DNA of 64,000 nucleotides from Anaeromicropila herbilytica (GCF_016591975.1 NZ_AP024169.1:3263001-3327000), one strand, 5' to 3'; positions 42,286 to 52,044 are shown, counted from the first letter of the stretch. Numbers and translations: made by a program. Notes: generated from the letters alone by a model not told the origin.

Positions 42286-42322
42286 GCACAAAAAGACCTT
42301 AAGGATTACCCTTAAGGTCTTT
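42286..42322 (-). terminator. Intrinsic terminator of ftsZ
   Basis: A perfect 13-bp stem, AAAGACCTTAAGG (42292-42304) and its complement (42310-42322), with a 5-base loop. On the minus strand it is followed by UUGUG after the closing UUU. It is 24 bp after the ftsZ stop and marks the end of the division cluster. Confidence 0.9.
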
Positions 42323-42346
42323 ACATTAACATATATTAATTTAAAA

Positions 42347-43699
42347 CTATTTCTGATTTCTATTTTTTTGTAAAAATTCTGGTATCTTAATACCATGATC
42401 ACTTGGACTAGTTGTAGATTGTTGAGTTGATTGATGATTGTATGAGTTATTGCTAAAGCTTTGATTATTATAACCTTGGTTATTTGAACTTTGGTTATTT
42501 GAACCATGATTGTTTGCACCAGCATTATTATATCCAGGATTATTAAATCCATTACCGCCTGCAGAACCATTACTTGCATTTACACTTGTTGTAGTTCTTT
42601 GCGCAGTTGAATTGCTTGAGGTATTATTACTATAAGAATTATTATGATTATAGCTTGTACCCATGGAAGCATTGCTTTGATATCCCATATCTCTCTTTTG
42701 CATTTGATTATTTGCATAACCCATATTTCTATCATATTCATTTACTGATTTCTCATCTAGGCCAGTTGCGATAACTGTAATAGTTGCCTCATCTGAATGA
42801 GTATCATCATACATTGCACCAAAGATAATATTTGCAGTCTCACCAGCCAATTCTTGTACAAATGTTGCTGCTTCATTTGCTTCAATTAAACTTATGTCAC
42901 CAGATATATTTATTATAACATGAGTAGCTCCTTCGATCGTAGTCTCAAGAAGTGGGCTTGTGATTGCTTGTTTTACTGCATCAATACACTTTTCATCCCC
43001 TTTACCTAAACCAATACCGATATGAGCAACACCTTTATCCTTCATAACTGTCTGAACATCTGCAAAGTCAAGATTAATTAAACCAGGTACATTAATTAAA
43101 TCTGTGATTCCTTGAACACCCTGTTGTAATACTTCATCTGCTTTTCTTAATGCATCAGGCATTGTGGTTCTTCTATCTACAATCTCTAATAATCGATCAT
43201 TAGGGATTACAATTAACGTATCAACATTTTCTTTTAATCTTTCTATACCATTAATAGCATTATTCATACGAGCTTTTGCTTCAAACTTAAATGGCTTTGT
43301 AACGATACCTACAGTTAAGATACCCATTTCTTTTGATATTTGAGCAACAACTGGTGCAGCACCTGTTCCGGTTCCACCACCCATTCCACAAGTAACAAAT
43401 ACCATATCCGCACCTTTAATTAATTCAGTCAACTCTTCACGATTCTCTTCTGCTGCTTTTGCGCCAACTTCTGGTTGTGCTCCCGCACCTAACCCTTTGG
43501 TTAATTTTTCACCAATCTGTATACACGTTGGAGCCTTACAATTCTTTAAGTGTTGCTTGTCCGTATTTACACAAATAAAATCAACACCAATAATATTTTC
43601 CTCTATCATTCTATTAACAGCATTATTCCCTGCACCACCAACACCAATTACGATTATTTTAGCAGATGAATCAGCTTCGTTTGTTCTAATTTCAAGCAA
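42347..43699 (-). CDS. ftsZ: Cell division GTPase FtsZ
   Basis: A 450-residue FtsZ. N-terminal IIVIGVGGAGNNAVNRMI, the tubulin signature GMGGGTGTGAAPVVA and the T7 loop INLDFADVQ are all present. An asparagine-, glutamine- and serine-rich linker of about 130 residues (330-435) leads to the C-terminal peptide DHGIKIPEFLQKN, which binds partners such as FtsA and SepF. The start is a TTG at 43697-43699 behind the ideal AAGGAGG; an ATG 13 codons upstream has no such site and would run through it. It forms the division ring. Confidence 0.97.
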   Translation of the reverse strand: MLEIRTNEADSSAKIIVIGVGGAGNNAVNRMIEENIIGVDFICVNTDKQHLKNCKAPTCIQIGEKLTKGLGAGAQPEVGAKAAEENREELTELIKGADMVFVTCGMGGGTGTGAAPVVAQISKEMGILTVGIVTKPFKFEAKARMNNAINGIERLKENVDTLIVIPNDRLLEIVDRRTTMPDALRKADEVLQQGVQGITDLINVPGLINLDFADVQTVMKDKGVAHIGIGLGKGDEKCIDAVKQAITSPLLETTIEGATHVIINISGDISLIEANEAATFVQELAGETANIIFGAMYDDTHSDEATITVIATGLDEKSVNEYDRNMGYANNQMQKRDMGYQSNASMGTSYNHNNSYSNNTSSNSTAQRTTTSVNASNGSAGGNGFNNPGYNNAGANNHGSNNQSSNNQGYNNQSFSNNSYNHQSTQQSTTSPSDHGIKIPEFLQKNRNQK

Positions 43700-43782
43700 G
43701 GTACTTCCTCCTTCACACATTATTACATTTTTTCCCATTTCAGCATATGTACTCTATCAGATTAACTGTATACTTATACTCT

Positions 43783-43811
43783 ATAATATCTTTTATTGCA
43801 AAAATAATCAA
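43783..43811 (-). promoter_or_regulatory. Promoter of ftsZ
   Basis: -35 TTGATT (43806-43811), spacer 17 bp, -10 TATTAT (43783-43788). The leader to the TTG start is about 78 bases. It gives ftsZ a source of mRNA apart from read-through out of divIB. Confidence 0.7.
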
Positions 43812-43929
43812 CCCTTATTTTCAATATTTTCGAATAAATTAATACAACTTAGTATCATTCAAGGCCTCTTTTACAAGGTTATTTAAATTTTTCCAAAATG
43901 AGACGAATCATTCGATATCGTCATTTTAT

Positions 43930-44670
43930 TTATTTATCTTTTTCGAATATAATGTCATCTCCAGGTTTATAATTTTTAAGATTTATAGTTCCGCTTAAGT
44001 TTTTAGACAGCGGTAGTATATCTTTTAGAGCAGATAATTGCTTATCATAGGATTTTCCTTTACCTAATAATACTTTTACTTTCTTAGCATACAAGGTTAC
44101 TTCTTGTTCTAAATTGAAGCTTACCTTGTCTATATTTAACTCAAATTTGTTAATGAGCTGAGTTAATTCTAGAATTGTACTATATAATTTATTATCTGAT
44201 ATTTCTAACTTTTCATGTAAAATTATTTTATCAAATTCTAGTCCCGAAATGTAAGGAATGTTCTTTACTCTTTTATTTGAGCTTTCAACAACAATACCAT
44301 CCTTATCAAAGTACATATATTGTCCCATATACTCTACGCATCCAATTATTGTTTTTTCATAAACAATGAGATTCACAGCATTTTTTCCTGCAATCTCAAC
44401 ATCTACTCGTTCAATAAATGGAATACTTTCTTGCTTTAAATACTTATTCTTCAAGTAAAGCAATATGGTATTATGATCAAATTTAGTTTTCACTATTTTG
44501 TCTATTAAAACATCATCCGAATAGTGATTACTTCCCTTTACATGAATTGTATTAATATTCCATGTTGCAAAAAAAGCAACACAAATAAATATAATTATTG
44601 CTAATACCATCAAAAAAACTCGAAATACATTTGGAATTTTATTTTGTTTTAACCCTCGCACTCTCCTCAT
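43930..44670 (-). CDS. divIB: Cell division protein DivIB/FtsQ
   Basis: A 246-residue bitopic protein. A short basic cytoplasmic part (MRRVRGLKQNK) leads to a membrane helix at about 16-38, then a POTRA domain (INTIHVKGSNHYSDDVLID) and a beta domain to the end. It is part of the DivIB-DivIC-FtsL complex at the septum. The start is the ATG at 44668-44670, seven bases after GGAG; in-frame ATG codons four and ten codons upstream have poorer sites. It lies between murA and ftsZ. Confidence 0.9.
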   Translation of the reverse strand: MRRVRGLKQNKIPNVFRVFLMVLAIIIFICVAFFATWNINTIHVKGSNHYSDDVLIDKIVKTKFDHNTILLYLKNKYLKQESIPFIERVDVEIAGKNAVNLIVYEKTIIGCVEYMGQYMYFDKDGIVVESSNKRVKNIPYISGLEFDKIILHEKLEISDNKLYSTILELTQLINKFELNIDKVSFNLEQEVTLYAKKVKVLLGKGKSYDKQLSALKDILPLSKNLSGTINLKNYKPGDDIIFEKDK

Positions 44671-44778
44671 ATTATACTCCATTCTGATGAAACTCCACAT
44701 ATTTTGGCATCAGTACAATACTCTCAAATTATGAGCCAATTCATACAATCACAATACCACTGCTTGTACCATTTTGTA

Positions 44779-44807
44779 ATTGTATGAATTGTATCATAAA
44801 TTGTCAC
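44779..44807 (-). promoter_or_regulatory. Possible promoter of divIB
   Basis: -35 GTGACA (44802-44807), spacer 17 bp, -10 TACAAT (44779-44784). It overlaps an inverted repeat AATTCATACAAT (about 44738-44749) whose other arm is at 44779-44790. Confidence 0.5.
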
Positions 44808-44837
44808 TTATTTCACACACCTCATTACCTTTATTTA

Positions 44838-44878
44838 ATTAGGGGGAGCGCGAAAATTCTTTTCTCATTACTCCCCAC
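44838..44878 (-). terminator. Possible terminator or pause after murA
   Basis: A hairpin made of GGGGAG and CTCCCC arms with a smaller inner GAAAA/UUUUC stem. On the minus strand the tail is CCUAAUUAAAU, poor in U. It may reduce, not stop, read-through from murA to divIB. Confidence 0.4.
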
Positions 44879-44895
44879 TATCTAAACATATAACT

Positions 44896-46146
44896 CTATA
44901 CCTTCTTTACATCTGCACTTAATATCGCCAAATCTCTACAGATATCCTCATATCCTCTTTCGATGTATATCGGATTATTAACTACTGTTAATCCCTCCGC
45001 CATTAAGCCTGCTATTACCAGTCCAGCCCCGCCTCTAAGATCTGAGGCATTGACATTAGCTCCATATAGTTTTTTAACACCCTTGATAATCGCAACTTTT
45101 CCTTCAACCGTAATGTCAGCTCCCATTTTTATAAGTTCATGTACCGTCTTGTACCTAGCCTCAAAGATATTTTCTATCATTATACTAGTACCTTTTGCCA
45201 GGCTTAGAACTGACAACATCTGCGATTGCATATCCGTCGGAAAATATGGATATGGCTTCGTTCGAATAATATCTGCAGCTTTTGGTCTTCTATTTGCTTT
45301 TATTTGAATAAAATCATTACCAGAAGTAATACGACTTCCCGTTGTTCTTAATATACTAAGAATCGCTCCTAGCTGACTATCATCTATATCCCTTAAAGTA
45401 ACTTTGCCACCAGCTCCTTGTACTGCAGCAAGATAAGTCCCTGCAACAATTCGATCTGCTATCAAGGTATACGTAGTATCATGTAATTTCTCAACGCCTT
45501 GAACTATTATTTCATCTTTACCTATTCCAGTAATCTTTGCGCCCAAACTATTTAAAAAACAACATAGTTCTACAATCTCAGGTTCTTTTGCAGCATTTTT
45601 TATCGTTGTAACGCCCTCAGCTAATACAGCAGCTAGTAGTGTATTTTCAGTAGCTCCTACACTTGGAAACTCTAAAGTTATTTCAGTTCCTACAATTTTT
45701 TCTGCCTTACATATCAAGTTGTCATCTTCTTCAAGAACTTCAACACCGAGTTGTTTTAAAGCGGATAAATGTAAATCAATTGGTCTAGCTCCGATAGAGC
45801 ATCCACCAGGGTACGTTATGGTAACTTCTTTTTGCCTTGCTAGTAAGGAACCAAGCACAATAATTGAAGATCTCATCTCTTTTACATACTGCTCTGGGAC
45901 TACTGTTGTTGTAAGATTACTTGTATCAATGATAAGTGAGTCTAGATCCCAGATAATAAGTGCGCCTAGATGTTCTAATATTTTTATCATATTAATAACA
46001 TCCAATATCTTTGGGCAATTGTTTAGTTTAGTAACACCTTTATTTAATAAAGAAGCTGCCAAAATAGGCAATACAGCATTCTTTGAACCTTGGATACTAA
46101 CTTCACCGTATAAATGTTTTCCTCCAATAATCTCAATCGTAGACAA
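44896..46146 (-). CDS. murA: UDP-N-acetylglucosamine 1-carboxyvinyltransferase MurA
   Basis: A 416-residue enzyme that adds enolpyruvate from phosphoenolpyruvate to UDP-GlcNAc, the first committed step of murein synthesis. The family start VSIQGSKNAVLPILAAS and the catalytic C116 in PGGCSIGARPIDLHL are present, as is DLRGGAGLVIAGLMAEG. Fosfomycin would attack C116. The start appears to be a TTG at 46144-46146 with a weak GGGGTG site. Firmicutes often have two MurA copies; this one lies in the division cluster. Confidence 0.96.
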   Translation of the reverse strand: MSTIEIIGGKHLYGEVSIQGSKNAVLPILAASLLNKGVTKLNNCPKILDVINMIKILEHLGALIIWDLDSLIIDTSNLTTTVVPEQYVKEMRSSIIVLGSLLARQKEVTITYPGGCSIGARPIDLHLSALKQLGVEVLEEDDNLICKAEKIVGTEITLEFPSVGATENTLLAAVLAEGVTTIKNAAKEPEIVELCCFLNSLGAKITGIGKDEIIVQGVEKLHDTTYTLIADRIVAGTYLAAVQGAGGKVTLRDIDDSQLGAILSILRTTGSRITSGNDFIQIKANRRPKAADIIRTKPYPYFPTDMQSQMLSVLSLAKGTSIMIENIFEARYKTVHELIKMGADITVEGKVAIIKGVKKLYGANVNASDLRGGAGLVIAGLMAEGLTVVNNPIYIERGYEDICRDLAILSADVKKV

Positions 46147-46277
46147 AACTCACACCCCAAACGGTTAGGGAAATATATTAGTATTATATGTGTGTTTCAT
46201 TTTTCTGTGATTATTTTGAAAATTCTATGTATAAGGAAAAGCTACCTTGAATATGCTTATATTGGTGTCTATCCAGA

Positions 46278-47426
46278 CTAACGCTCATATTTTATTTGAT
46301 TCGATACACTTAGCACAATTCCCATCTCAACTAGCAGAATAAATACCGATGTACCTCCATAACTGATAAAAGGCATAGGAATACCCGTGGAAGGCATTGA
46401 ATTTGTAACAACGGCGATATTTAATATTACTTGAACTGCAATATGTGTCAAAACACCAACTGCAATTAGGGCTCCATATAAATCAGGGGCATTGATTGCT
46501 ATGATAAATAATCTCCATATTAATAGAAGAAACACCAAAATAATGGCTACTGCACCAAATAATCCTAACTCTTCACAGATAACTGAAAAGATCATATCAT
46601 TGTGTGACTCAGGTATAAATCCAAGTTTTTGCATACTTTGGCCTAATCCAGTTCCAAAAATTCCTCCTGATGCAATTGCGTACAAGCCTTGTAATATTTG
46701 ATAACCCTTAGGCTCAGTTTCTACATTCAGCCACACTTTTACTCTTTCTGCACGATATCCTACAAACATAATATAAGCAGCGCCTACGCATACCAATGCA
46801 ATTGCTACTAAAAAGAAATATGATTTTTTCCTACTCGCCACAAAGCAAATAACAACTAAAATGGCTGCAATAACAATTGCTGTACTTAGATTTTCTTTCG
46901 CAATTAACGCTAACAATGGAGCAACATATAATGATACCCTAATAAATCCGCTTAGTTTATCTAATTTTCTTGGTGCCATATTTACAATAAAAGCAATAAA
47001 TAATATAGCAGCTACTTTTGAAAGGTCGGAAGGCTGAAAAGTACCAAGTGGCCCTAAATCAATCCAACGCTTTGCTCCATTAATCTCATTACCAACAATC
47101 AATACAAGTATTTGAAAAAATATTGCTGCAATATACAATAGAATAACTGGTCTTATTTTTAATACCGGTAGTTTTCTAAAATATATTCGATAGTCAATTC
47201 TAGATACAATTAACATTGCAAAAACCCCACCAAGAGCAATGATTCCTTGCCTTTTAAAGAAATGCATAGGGTCTCCAAAAACTCGTAATGCGTTATATGC
47301 ACTTGTACTATATATCATGACTAATCCAAAACACACCAAAAATAATGTTAGAAATAGTAAGCTATAGTCATAGTAGCTATGAAATTTTCTTCTTCCTCTG
47401 CTCATTTCTCGATCGGCTCTAGTCAT
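46278..47426 (-). CDS. SEDS-family glycosyltransferase FtsW/SpoVE
   Basis: A 382-residue SEDS protein with about ten membrane helices. Family motifs include YDYSLLFLTLFLVCFGLVMIY-type start, GSNEINGAKRWIDLG-like region (NEINGAKRWIDLG), QPSDLSKVA and the C-terminal ISYGGTSVF. It polymerises lipid II with a partner class B penicillin-binding protein. FtsW and SpoVE cannot be told apart by sequence here; the place after murD matches spoVE of Bacillus. The ATG follows AAGGAG inside the end of murD, four bases away. Confidence 0.94.
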   Translation of the reverse strand: MTRADREMSRGRRKFHSYYDYSLLFLTLFLVCFGLVMIYSTSAYNALRVFGDPMHFFKRQGIIALGGVFAMLIVSRIDYRIYFRKLPVLKIRPVILLYIAAIFFQILVLIVGNEINGAKRWIDLGPLGTFQPSDLSKVAAILFIAFIVNMAPRKLDKLSGFIRVSLYVAPLLALIAKENLSTAIVIAAILVVICFVASRKKSYFFLVAIALVCVGAAYIMFVGYRAERVKVWLNVETEPKGYQILQGLYAIASGGIFGTGLGQSMQKLGFIPESHNDMIFSVICEELGLFGAVAIILVFLLLIWRLFIIAINAPDLYGALIAVGVLTHIAVQVILNIAVVTNSMPSTGIPMPFISYGGTSVFILLVEMGIVLSVSNQIKYER

Positions 47427-47430
47427 TGAA

Positions 47431-48792
47431 TCACTCCTTAAGATTATTTACATACTCTTTAAATAAGGTTCCTCTTTCTTCGTAACTTTTAAACATTCCC
47501 CAACTAGCACAGGCTGGTGATAACAGGACACTCTCGCCTGGTTCTGATTTACTAGCTGCTACTTCTACAGCATCTTTTAAATTTTCCACCATGATGATAT
47601 TATGAAAACCTAATTTCTTAGCTGTCGTAGCGATTTTCTCCCTTGTCTGACCTAATAGAATTAAGTATTTTACTTTATTATCAAAAGCATTGATCCATTC
47701 TTCATAGTCAGAACCCTTGTCATAACCTCCACCAATTAGTATGGTAGGTGTTGTCATCGACTGAATTCCTTTAATTGCAGCATCAGGATTCGTTCCTTTT
47801 GAATCATTATAGTATTTTACTCCCTTGATTGTTGTTACATACTCAATTCTATGTTCTACAGCTTTAAATGCTGTAATTGCTTTCTTAATATATTCGATTG
47901 GAACACCTATCATTAAAGCCATTGCAATACCTGCCATTGCATTTTCATAGCTATGAGTTCCTATAATATTTAGTTCATGAATATTGCATACAAGAGTCTC
48001 TGTTCCATTTAAGTTATGATATATATTTTCATTCTGTAAATAGATACCTTTTTCAAGTTTTCTTTGGCTACTGAAATATATTACGTTTGTATTTAATGTC
48101 TCACCAATTTGTCTTAACTTACTATCTTCATAATTAAGAACGCAGGTTTCCTCTTTGCCTTGATTTTTTGTAATATTTACCTTGGCACTAATATAGTTTT
48201 CTAATGTATGGTGCCTATTTAAATGATCAGGAGTTATATTTAAGATTGCACTAACATTGGGTTTAAAATCATGTATTGTTTCTAATTGAAAACTACTCAT
48301 TTCTGCAACAGTAACGGAACTTTCATTCATATCAAGAACCATATCTGTATAAGGAATTCCTATATTTCCTACTACAAATACACTTTCAAAATATGTCTTC
48401 ATAATTTCGCCCACTAACGCCGTTGTTGTAGTCTTTCCATTCGTACCAGTAATAGCAAGAATCTTACCTTTTGATAATTGATATGCTAATTCAACCTCTC
48501 CCCAGATTGGTATATCAGAATCACGAAATGCATTCACAAATTCCAAATCAGTTGGAACACCGGGACTAAGCACAACTAGATCTATACTTTTCTTTATGTC
48601 ATCTGTTAACTCACCAATGATTATATTCGCAATGCTGCCTTTTTGTAATTTATGTTTCACATTATCTACTGTTTCCTTATCATTGCTATCATAAAGCGTT
48701 ACTATAGCCCCAACTTTTTCTAGTAAATTCGTTGCAGCAATTCCACTTTTACCAGTTCCTACTACTAATACTTTTCTCTCTTCCAATGTCAT
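47431..48792 (-). CDS. murD: UDP-N-acetylmuramoyl-L-alanine--D-glutamate ligase MurD
   Basis: A 453-residue Mur ligase. The N-terminal domain has VLVVGTGKSGIAATNLL. The ATP-binding motif is ITGTNGKTTTTALVGE, followed by NITPDHLNRH and the C-terminal NDSKGTNPDAAIKGI. It adds D-glutamate to UDP-MurNAc-L-alanine. The ATG follows AGGGAGG. murE and murF, which usually sit near it, are not in the window. A structured spacer of 255 bp separates it from mraY. Confidence 0.97.
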   Translation of the reverse strand: MTLEERKVLVVGTGKSGIAATNLLEKVGAIVTLYDSNDKETVDNVKHKLQKGSIANIIIGELTDDIKKSIDLVVLSPGVPTDLEFVNAFRDSDIPIWGEVELAYQLSKGKILAITGTNGKTTTTALVGEIMKTYFESVFVVGNIGIPYTDMVLDMNESSVTVAEMSSFQLETIHDFKPNVSAILNITPDHLNRHHTLENYISAKVNITKNQGKEETCVLNYEDSKLRQIGETLNTNVIYFSSQRKLEKGIYLQNENIYHNLNGTETLVCNIHELNIIGTHSYENAMAGIAMALMIGVPIEYIKKAITAFKAVEHRIEYVTTIKGVKYYNDSKGTNPDAAIKGIQSMTTPTILIGGGYDKGSDYEEWINAFDNKVKYLILLGQTREKIATTAKKLGFHNIIMVENLKDAVEVAASKSEPGESVLLSPACASWGMFKSYEERGTLFKEYVNNLKE

Positions 48793-48889
48793 ACGAATTC
48801 CTCCCTGTCTACTACTAGGCAGACATCTTCATGTATTATCTTTTTATAACAATGATTAAATCATCATTTTTCTATCTATTTATCACTTC

Positions 48890-48957
48890 TTCCTTATTTA
48901 TCTGCCGCCGCTAGCGACAGATAAATAAGGAAGTGTGAAACTGTATTTCTTTCACAC
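48890..48957. repeat. Large palindrome plus hairpin between mraY and murD
   Basis: A perfect 15-bp inverted repeat, TTCCTTATTTATCTG (48890-48904) and its complement (48918-48932), encloses a GC-rich core with the palindrome CGCTAGCG (48909-48916). A second hairpin follows: GTGTGAAA (48933-48940) with its complement (48950-48957). Neither has a U tract on either strand. The GC-rich core differs from its surroundings, which suggests a mobile palindromic unit. Confidence 0.8.
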
Positions 48958-49047
48958 TGAATCCTAAAAACTATAATTACTCAATTTATATCGTATCAAT
49001 TGTAATATCATATGATACCATCAACCCATAGAAATTATTTCCATATA

Positions 49048-50004
49048 TTATAAAGCCATTAAACCTACTAGGCATAATAGAGCAGTGATAATTGAAAATA
49101 CTGCTACAACTCTAGTCTCAGACCAACCGCATAACTCAAAGTGATGATGTATTGGGGCCATCTTAAAGATTCTTTTTCCACCAGTAGCTTTAAAATAGCT
49201 TACTTGTAACATTACTGAAACAACTTCTAAAACATAAATAAATCCTATGATTGGAATAAACAAAGGCATTTGTAACATATATGCTGATGCAGCTACAAAA
49301 CCGCCTAATGCTAAAGAACCAGTGTCTCCCATAAACACCCTTGCAGGATATACATTAAATAGTAAAAATCCTAATAAACTTCCTGCTACCGCGCAGGTAA
49401 TTGGAGATATTCCACTGTGTGTACCAATTGCTACAACTGTAAAGAAAGTTGCTACTAATACAGTTACTCCAGAAGCTAAACCATCAAGACCATCTGTAAA
49501 GTTAACACCATTTACTGTACCAAGTACTACAAAGAATAATAATGGTATAAACAAGTAGGACACATCTAAATATTTTCCATCGCTAAATGGAATCAACATC
49601 TTTGTACTAATATCTGTAAAGTTCACTAAATAGTATCCAAACACTGCAGTTACAAGTATTTGACCAAACATCTTCTGCCAAGCTCTTAAACCTAGTGACC
49701 TCTTCTTAACTACCTTAATATAATCATCTAAAAATCCTATGATACCAAACCCTAATGTAACAAATAAAACAGGAAGTATATCTGGATAATCCTTTATATA
49801 AAATAGTGACGTAAGCACAATGCTTGAAAGAATGATAAGTCCACCCATTGTAGGTGTACCTGATTTCTTTAAATGTGATTCAGGACCATCATCTCTTACA
49901 AATTGCCCAAATTTTAATTTCTTTAAAAACGGAATCATAATCGGACATAAAATTACGCTAATTACAAATGCAATTAGAACTGGAATAAAAACATCAAAAT
50001 TCAT
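49048..50004 (-). CDS. mraY: Phospho-N-acetylmuramoyl-pentapeptide transferase MraY
   Basis: A 318-residue integral membrane enzyme with about ten helices that makes lipid I. Motifs seen are KKSGTPTMGGL, the aspartate pair FLDDYIKV, NFTDGLDGLASG and the histidine cluster APIHHHFELCGWSE. The start is the ATG at 50002-50004 behind GAGGTGAAG; a GTG three codons upstream lies within the binding site. It follows spoVD with about 100 bp between, where murE and murF would be expected. Confidence 0.96.
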   Translation of the reverse strand: MNFDVFIPVLIAFVISVILCPIMIPFLKKLKFGQFVRDDGPESHLKKSGTPTMGGLIILSSIVLTSLFYIKDYPDILPVLFVTLGFGIIGFLDDYIKVVKKRSLGLRAWQKMFGQILVTAVFGYYLVNFTDISTKMLIPFSDGKYLDVSYLFIPLLFFVVLGTVNGVNFTDGLDGLASGVTVLVATFFTVVAIGTHSGISPITCAVAGSLLGFLLFNVYPARVFMGDTGSLALGGFVAASAYMLQMPLFIPIIGFIYVLEVVSVMLQVSYFKATGGKRIFKMAPIHHHFELCGWSETRVVAVFSIITALLCLVGLMAL

Positions 50005-50109
50005 TTTCTTCACCTCGTATTTTCATATGTATACCTTTTATATATTTATATTGTAGCTCTTACCAAACATGCAAAAACGGTTTTGGCACAAGCCACATAA
50101 CATTATATT

Positions 50110-52044
50110 CTATTCCAAGTATAGAATCAAGCTACTATTCTTATCAACTTTTTCACCACTTAATGGGAATTGTTCCACCACTTTTGTGCCTTCTCCTAGG
50201 TAATGTATCTCTCCAAATTCATAGGTAGAGATTAACTCTTTTGCTTTTTTTAAATCCATACCAACTAAATTAGGTACTGTTATTTCACCAATGTTATTTT
50301 TTTTCATTTCTTCTTCGGTATACCTTGGTTGGATTCCGAGATAAGGAAGGATATTATCAAATATTTCTTTCACAACTGGCGCTGCAATTGTACCCCCGTA
50401 ATAAATACCTACTGGTTCATCAATTAGAACCATTGCCATTACTTGCGGATCATTTGCCGGTGCAAATCCAATAAAAGAAGAGATATACTTACCATTTCCC
50501 CTTGGAAGTTTCTGAGATGTCGCAGTCTTACCTCCAATATGATATCCAGGAAGATAGGCTCTTTGACCACCACCAGAAGTTACAACTGCTTCTAATAGTT
50601 CCTTCATCGTATCACTTGTTTTCTTAGATACAACATTATCACTGGTCTTGAAAGTAAGATTTTTCACCAAATCTCCTTGTTCATTTGTTATCTTAACACC
50701 AAAGTGAGGAGTAATTGCATTACCTCCATTTACGATAGAACTTGCTGCTTTTAATAGTTGTAAAGGCGTTATCTGAAAAGATTGACCAAAAGACATAGTA
50801 GCTAACTCAACCGCACCAACATTATCTATCTTATGAAAAATAGAGGAAGCCTCACCTGGCTCATCAACTCCAGTTTTTTGAAACAGACCTAACCTATCAT
50901 AATATTTGTACATATTTTTAGCACCGACTCTTGAACCAATTTCGATAAATACAGGATTGCATGAATTCTTAATTCCATCAACAAAAGTTTCAGCTCCATG
51001 CCCCGATGTCTTATGACAGCGAATCTTTCTATCCTCTACCACAGCATATCCAGGACAATAGAAGTTATCAGTTAATTTTACAACTCCTTCTTCTAGCGCT
51101 GCAGTTGCAGTGACAATCTTAAAAGTAGATCCTGGCTCATAAGTATCACTGATACATGCATTTCTCCACATATTGTTTAGAAGATCATTTTTCTGCTTAC
51201 TGGTCAATGTAGTACCAACCTCAGTATTTAAAGTATAAGGATCATTCAAATCAAACTCAGGTATATTTACCATAGAATAGATTTCGCCATTCTTAGGATT
51301 CAGAATAATTACCTTTACACTTTTCGCTTGTTTTGCCTCATATACTTTCTTAGCTGCTTGTTCTGCATACTTTTGTATATTAACATCTAGGCTTAGATAT
51401 AGATTATCTCCTGCTTGTGGTTCTATTCGATCTTCGGCTGCATTTGGAATCTCTACTCCCCTTGCATTAGTTAGTGTTAATATTTGGCCATCGATTCCTT
51501 TTAAGAAATCTTCATATTTAACCTCTAGACCTATGATTCCTTGATTATCGGATCCTGTAAATCCTATAACCTTTGATGCCAATGAACTAAATGGATAATA
51601 TCTTTTATAATCTTCATCTACCATCACTCCATCCAAATCGTATTCTCTTATTTTATCAGCAATCTCCTTATCTACGTTTGATTTTACTTTTTCTATAGAA
51701 GATACTTTTTCAACTCTTTTTCTCACTTTATCTTCACTCAAACTAAGCAAGGAGGATAGTACATCAATTACTTTTTCTGGATCAGTTATCTGACTATGAA
51801 TCACTGAGATTGTAGAAACCGGCTTATTCGTTGCAATAGCAACACCATTTCTATCATAGATAATTCCTCTTTCAGCTTTAATTGCTCTCTCTCTCTCATG
51901 TAAGACTTTCGCTCTTGCGGCATAATACTCAGATTTAAATATCATTAAATAGGCAAGTCTTCCCATCAAACATGCGGATACTAAAATTATGATAGAAACA
52001 ACAACTGTTAAATTCCTACGATTATACGTCTTATTCTTCATCAT
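50110..52044 (-). CDS. spoVD: Class B penicillin-binding protein with PASTA domain, SpoVD-like
   Basis: A 644-residue transpeptidase: membrane helix (about 12-33), PBP dimerisation domain (about 55-200), transpeptidase domain (about 240-580) and one PASTA domain (about 590-644, VPNLVGMDLKKAKEL). Catalytic motifs are S306-TFK, SCN at 361-363, and KTA at 506-508 in IGGKTATSQK, where KTG is usual. SpoVD makes spore cortex peptidoglycan with SpoVE in Bacillus. It sits after the second transpeptidase gene, like pbpB-spoVD in Bacillus. The ATG follows AGG at a spacing of seven. Confidence 0.92.
   Translation of the reverse strand: MMKNKTYNRRNLTVVVSIIILVSACLMGRLAYLMIFKSEYYAARAKVLHERERAIKAERGIIYDRNGVAIATNKPVSTISVIHSQITDPEKVIDVLSSLLSLSEDKVRKRVEKVSSIEKVKSNVDKEIADKIREYDLDGVMVDEDYKRYYPFSSLASKVIGFTGSDNQGIIGLEVKYEDFLKGIDGQILTLTNARGVEIPNAAEDRIEPQAGDNLYLSLDVNIQKYAEQAAKKVYEAKQAKSVKVIILNPKNGEIYSMVNIPEFDLNDPYTLNTEVGTTLTSKQKNDLLNNMWRNACISDTYEPGSTFKIVTATAALEEGVVKLTDNFYCPGYAVVEDRKIRCHKTSGHGAETFVDGIKNSCNPVFIEIGSRVGAKNMYKYYDRLGLFQKTGVDEPGEASSIFHKIDNVGAVELATMSFGQSFQITPLQLLKAASSIVNGGNAITPHFGVKITNEQGDLVKNLTFKTSDNVVSKKTSDTMKELLEAVVTSGGGQRAYLPGYHIGGKTATSQKLPRGNGKYISSFIGFAPANDPQVMAMVLIDEPVGIYYGGTIAAPVVKEIFDNILPYLGIQPRYTEEEMKKNNIGEITVPNLVGMDLKKAKELISTYEFGEIHYLGEGTKVVEQFPLSGEKVDKNSSLILYLE

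Noticed and set aside
42045..42302. An 85-codon plus-strand frame between spoIIGA and ftsZ
   Set aside because: It covers the spoIIG promoter and the ftsZ terminator, has no ribosome binding site and no recognisable domain.
48890..48957. Terminator between mraY and murD
   Set aside because: The hairpins are strong but neither is followed by a U tract on the transcribed strand, and no promoter for murD was found, so termination here is unlikely.
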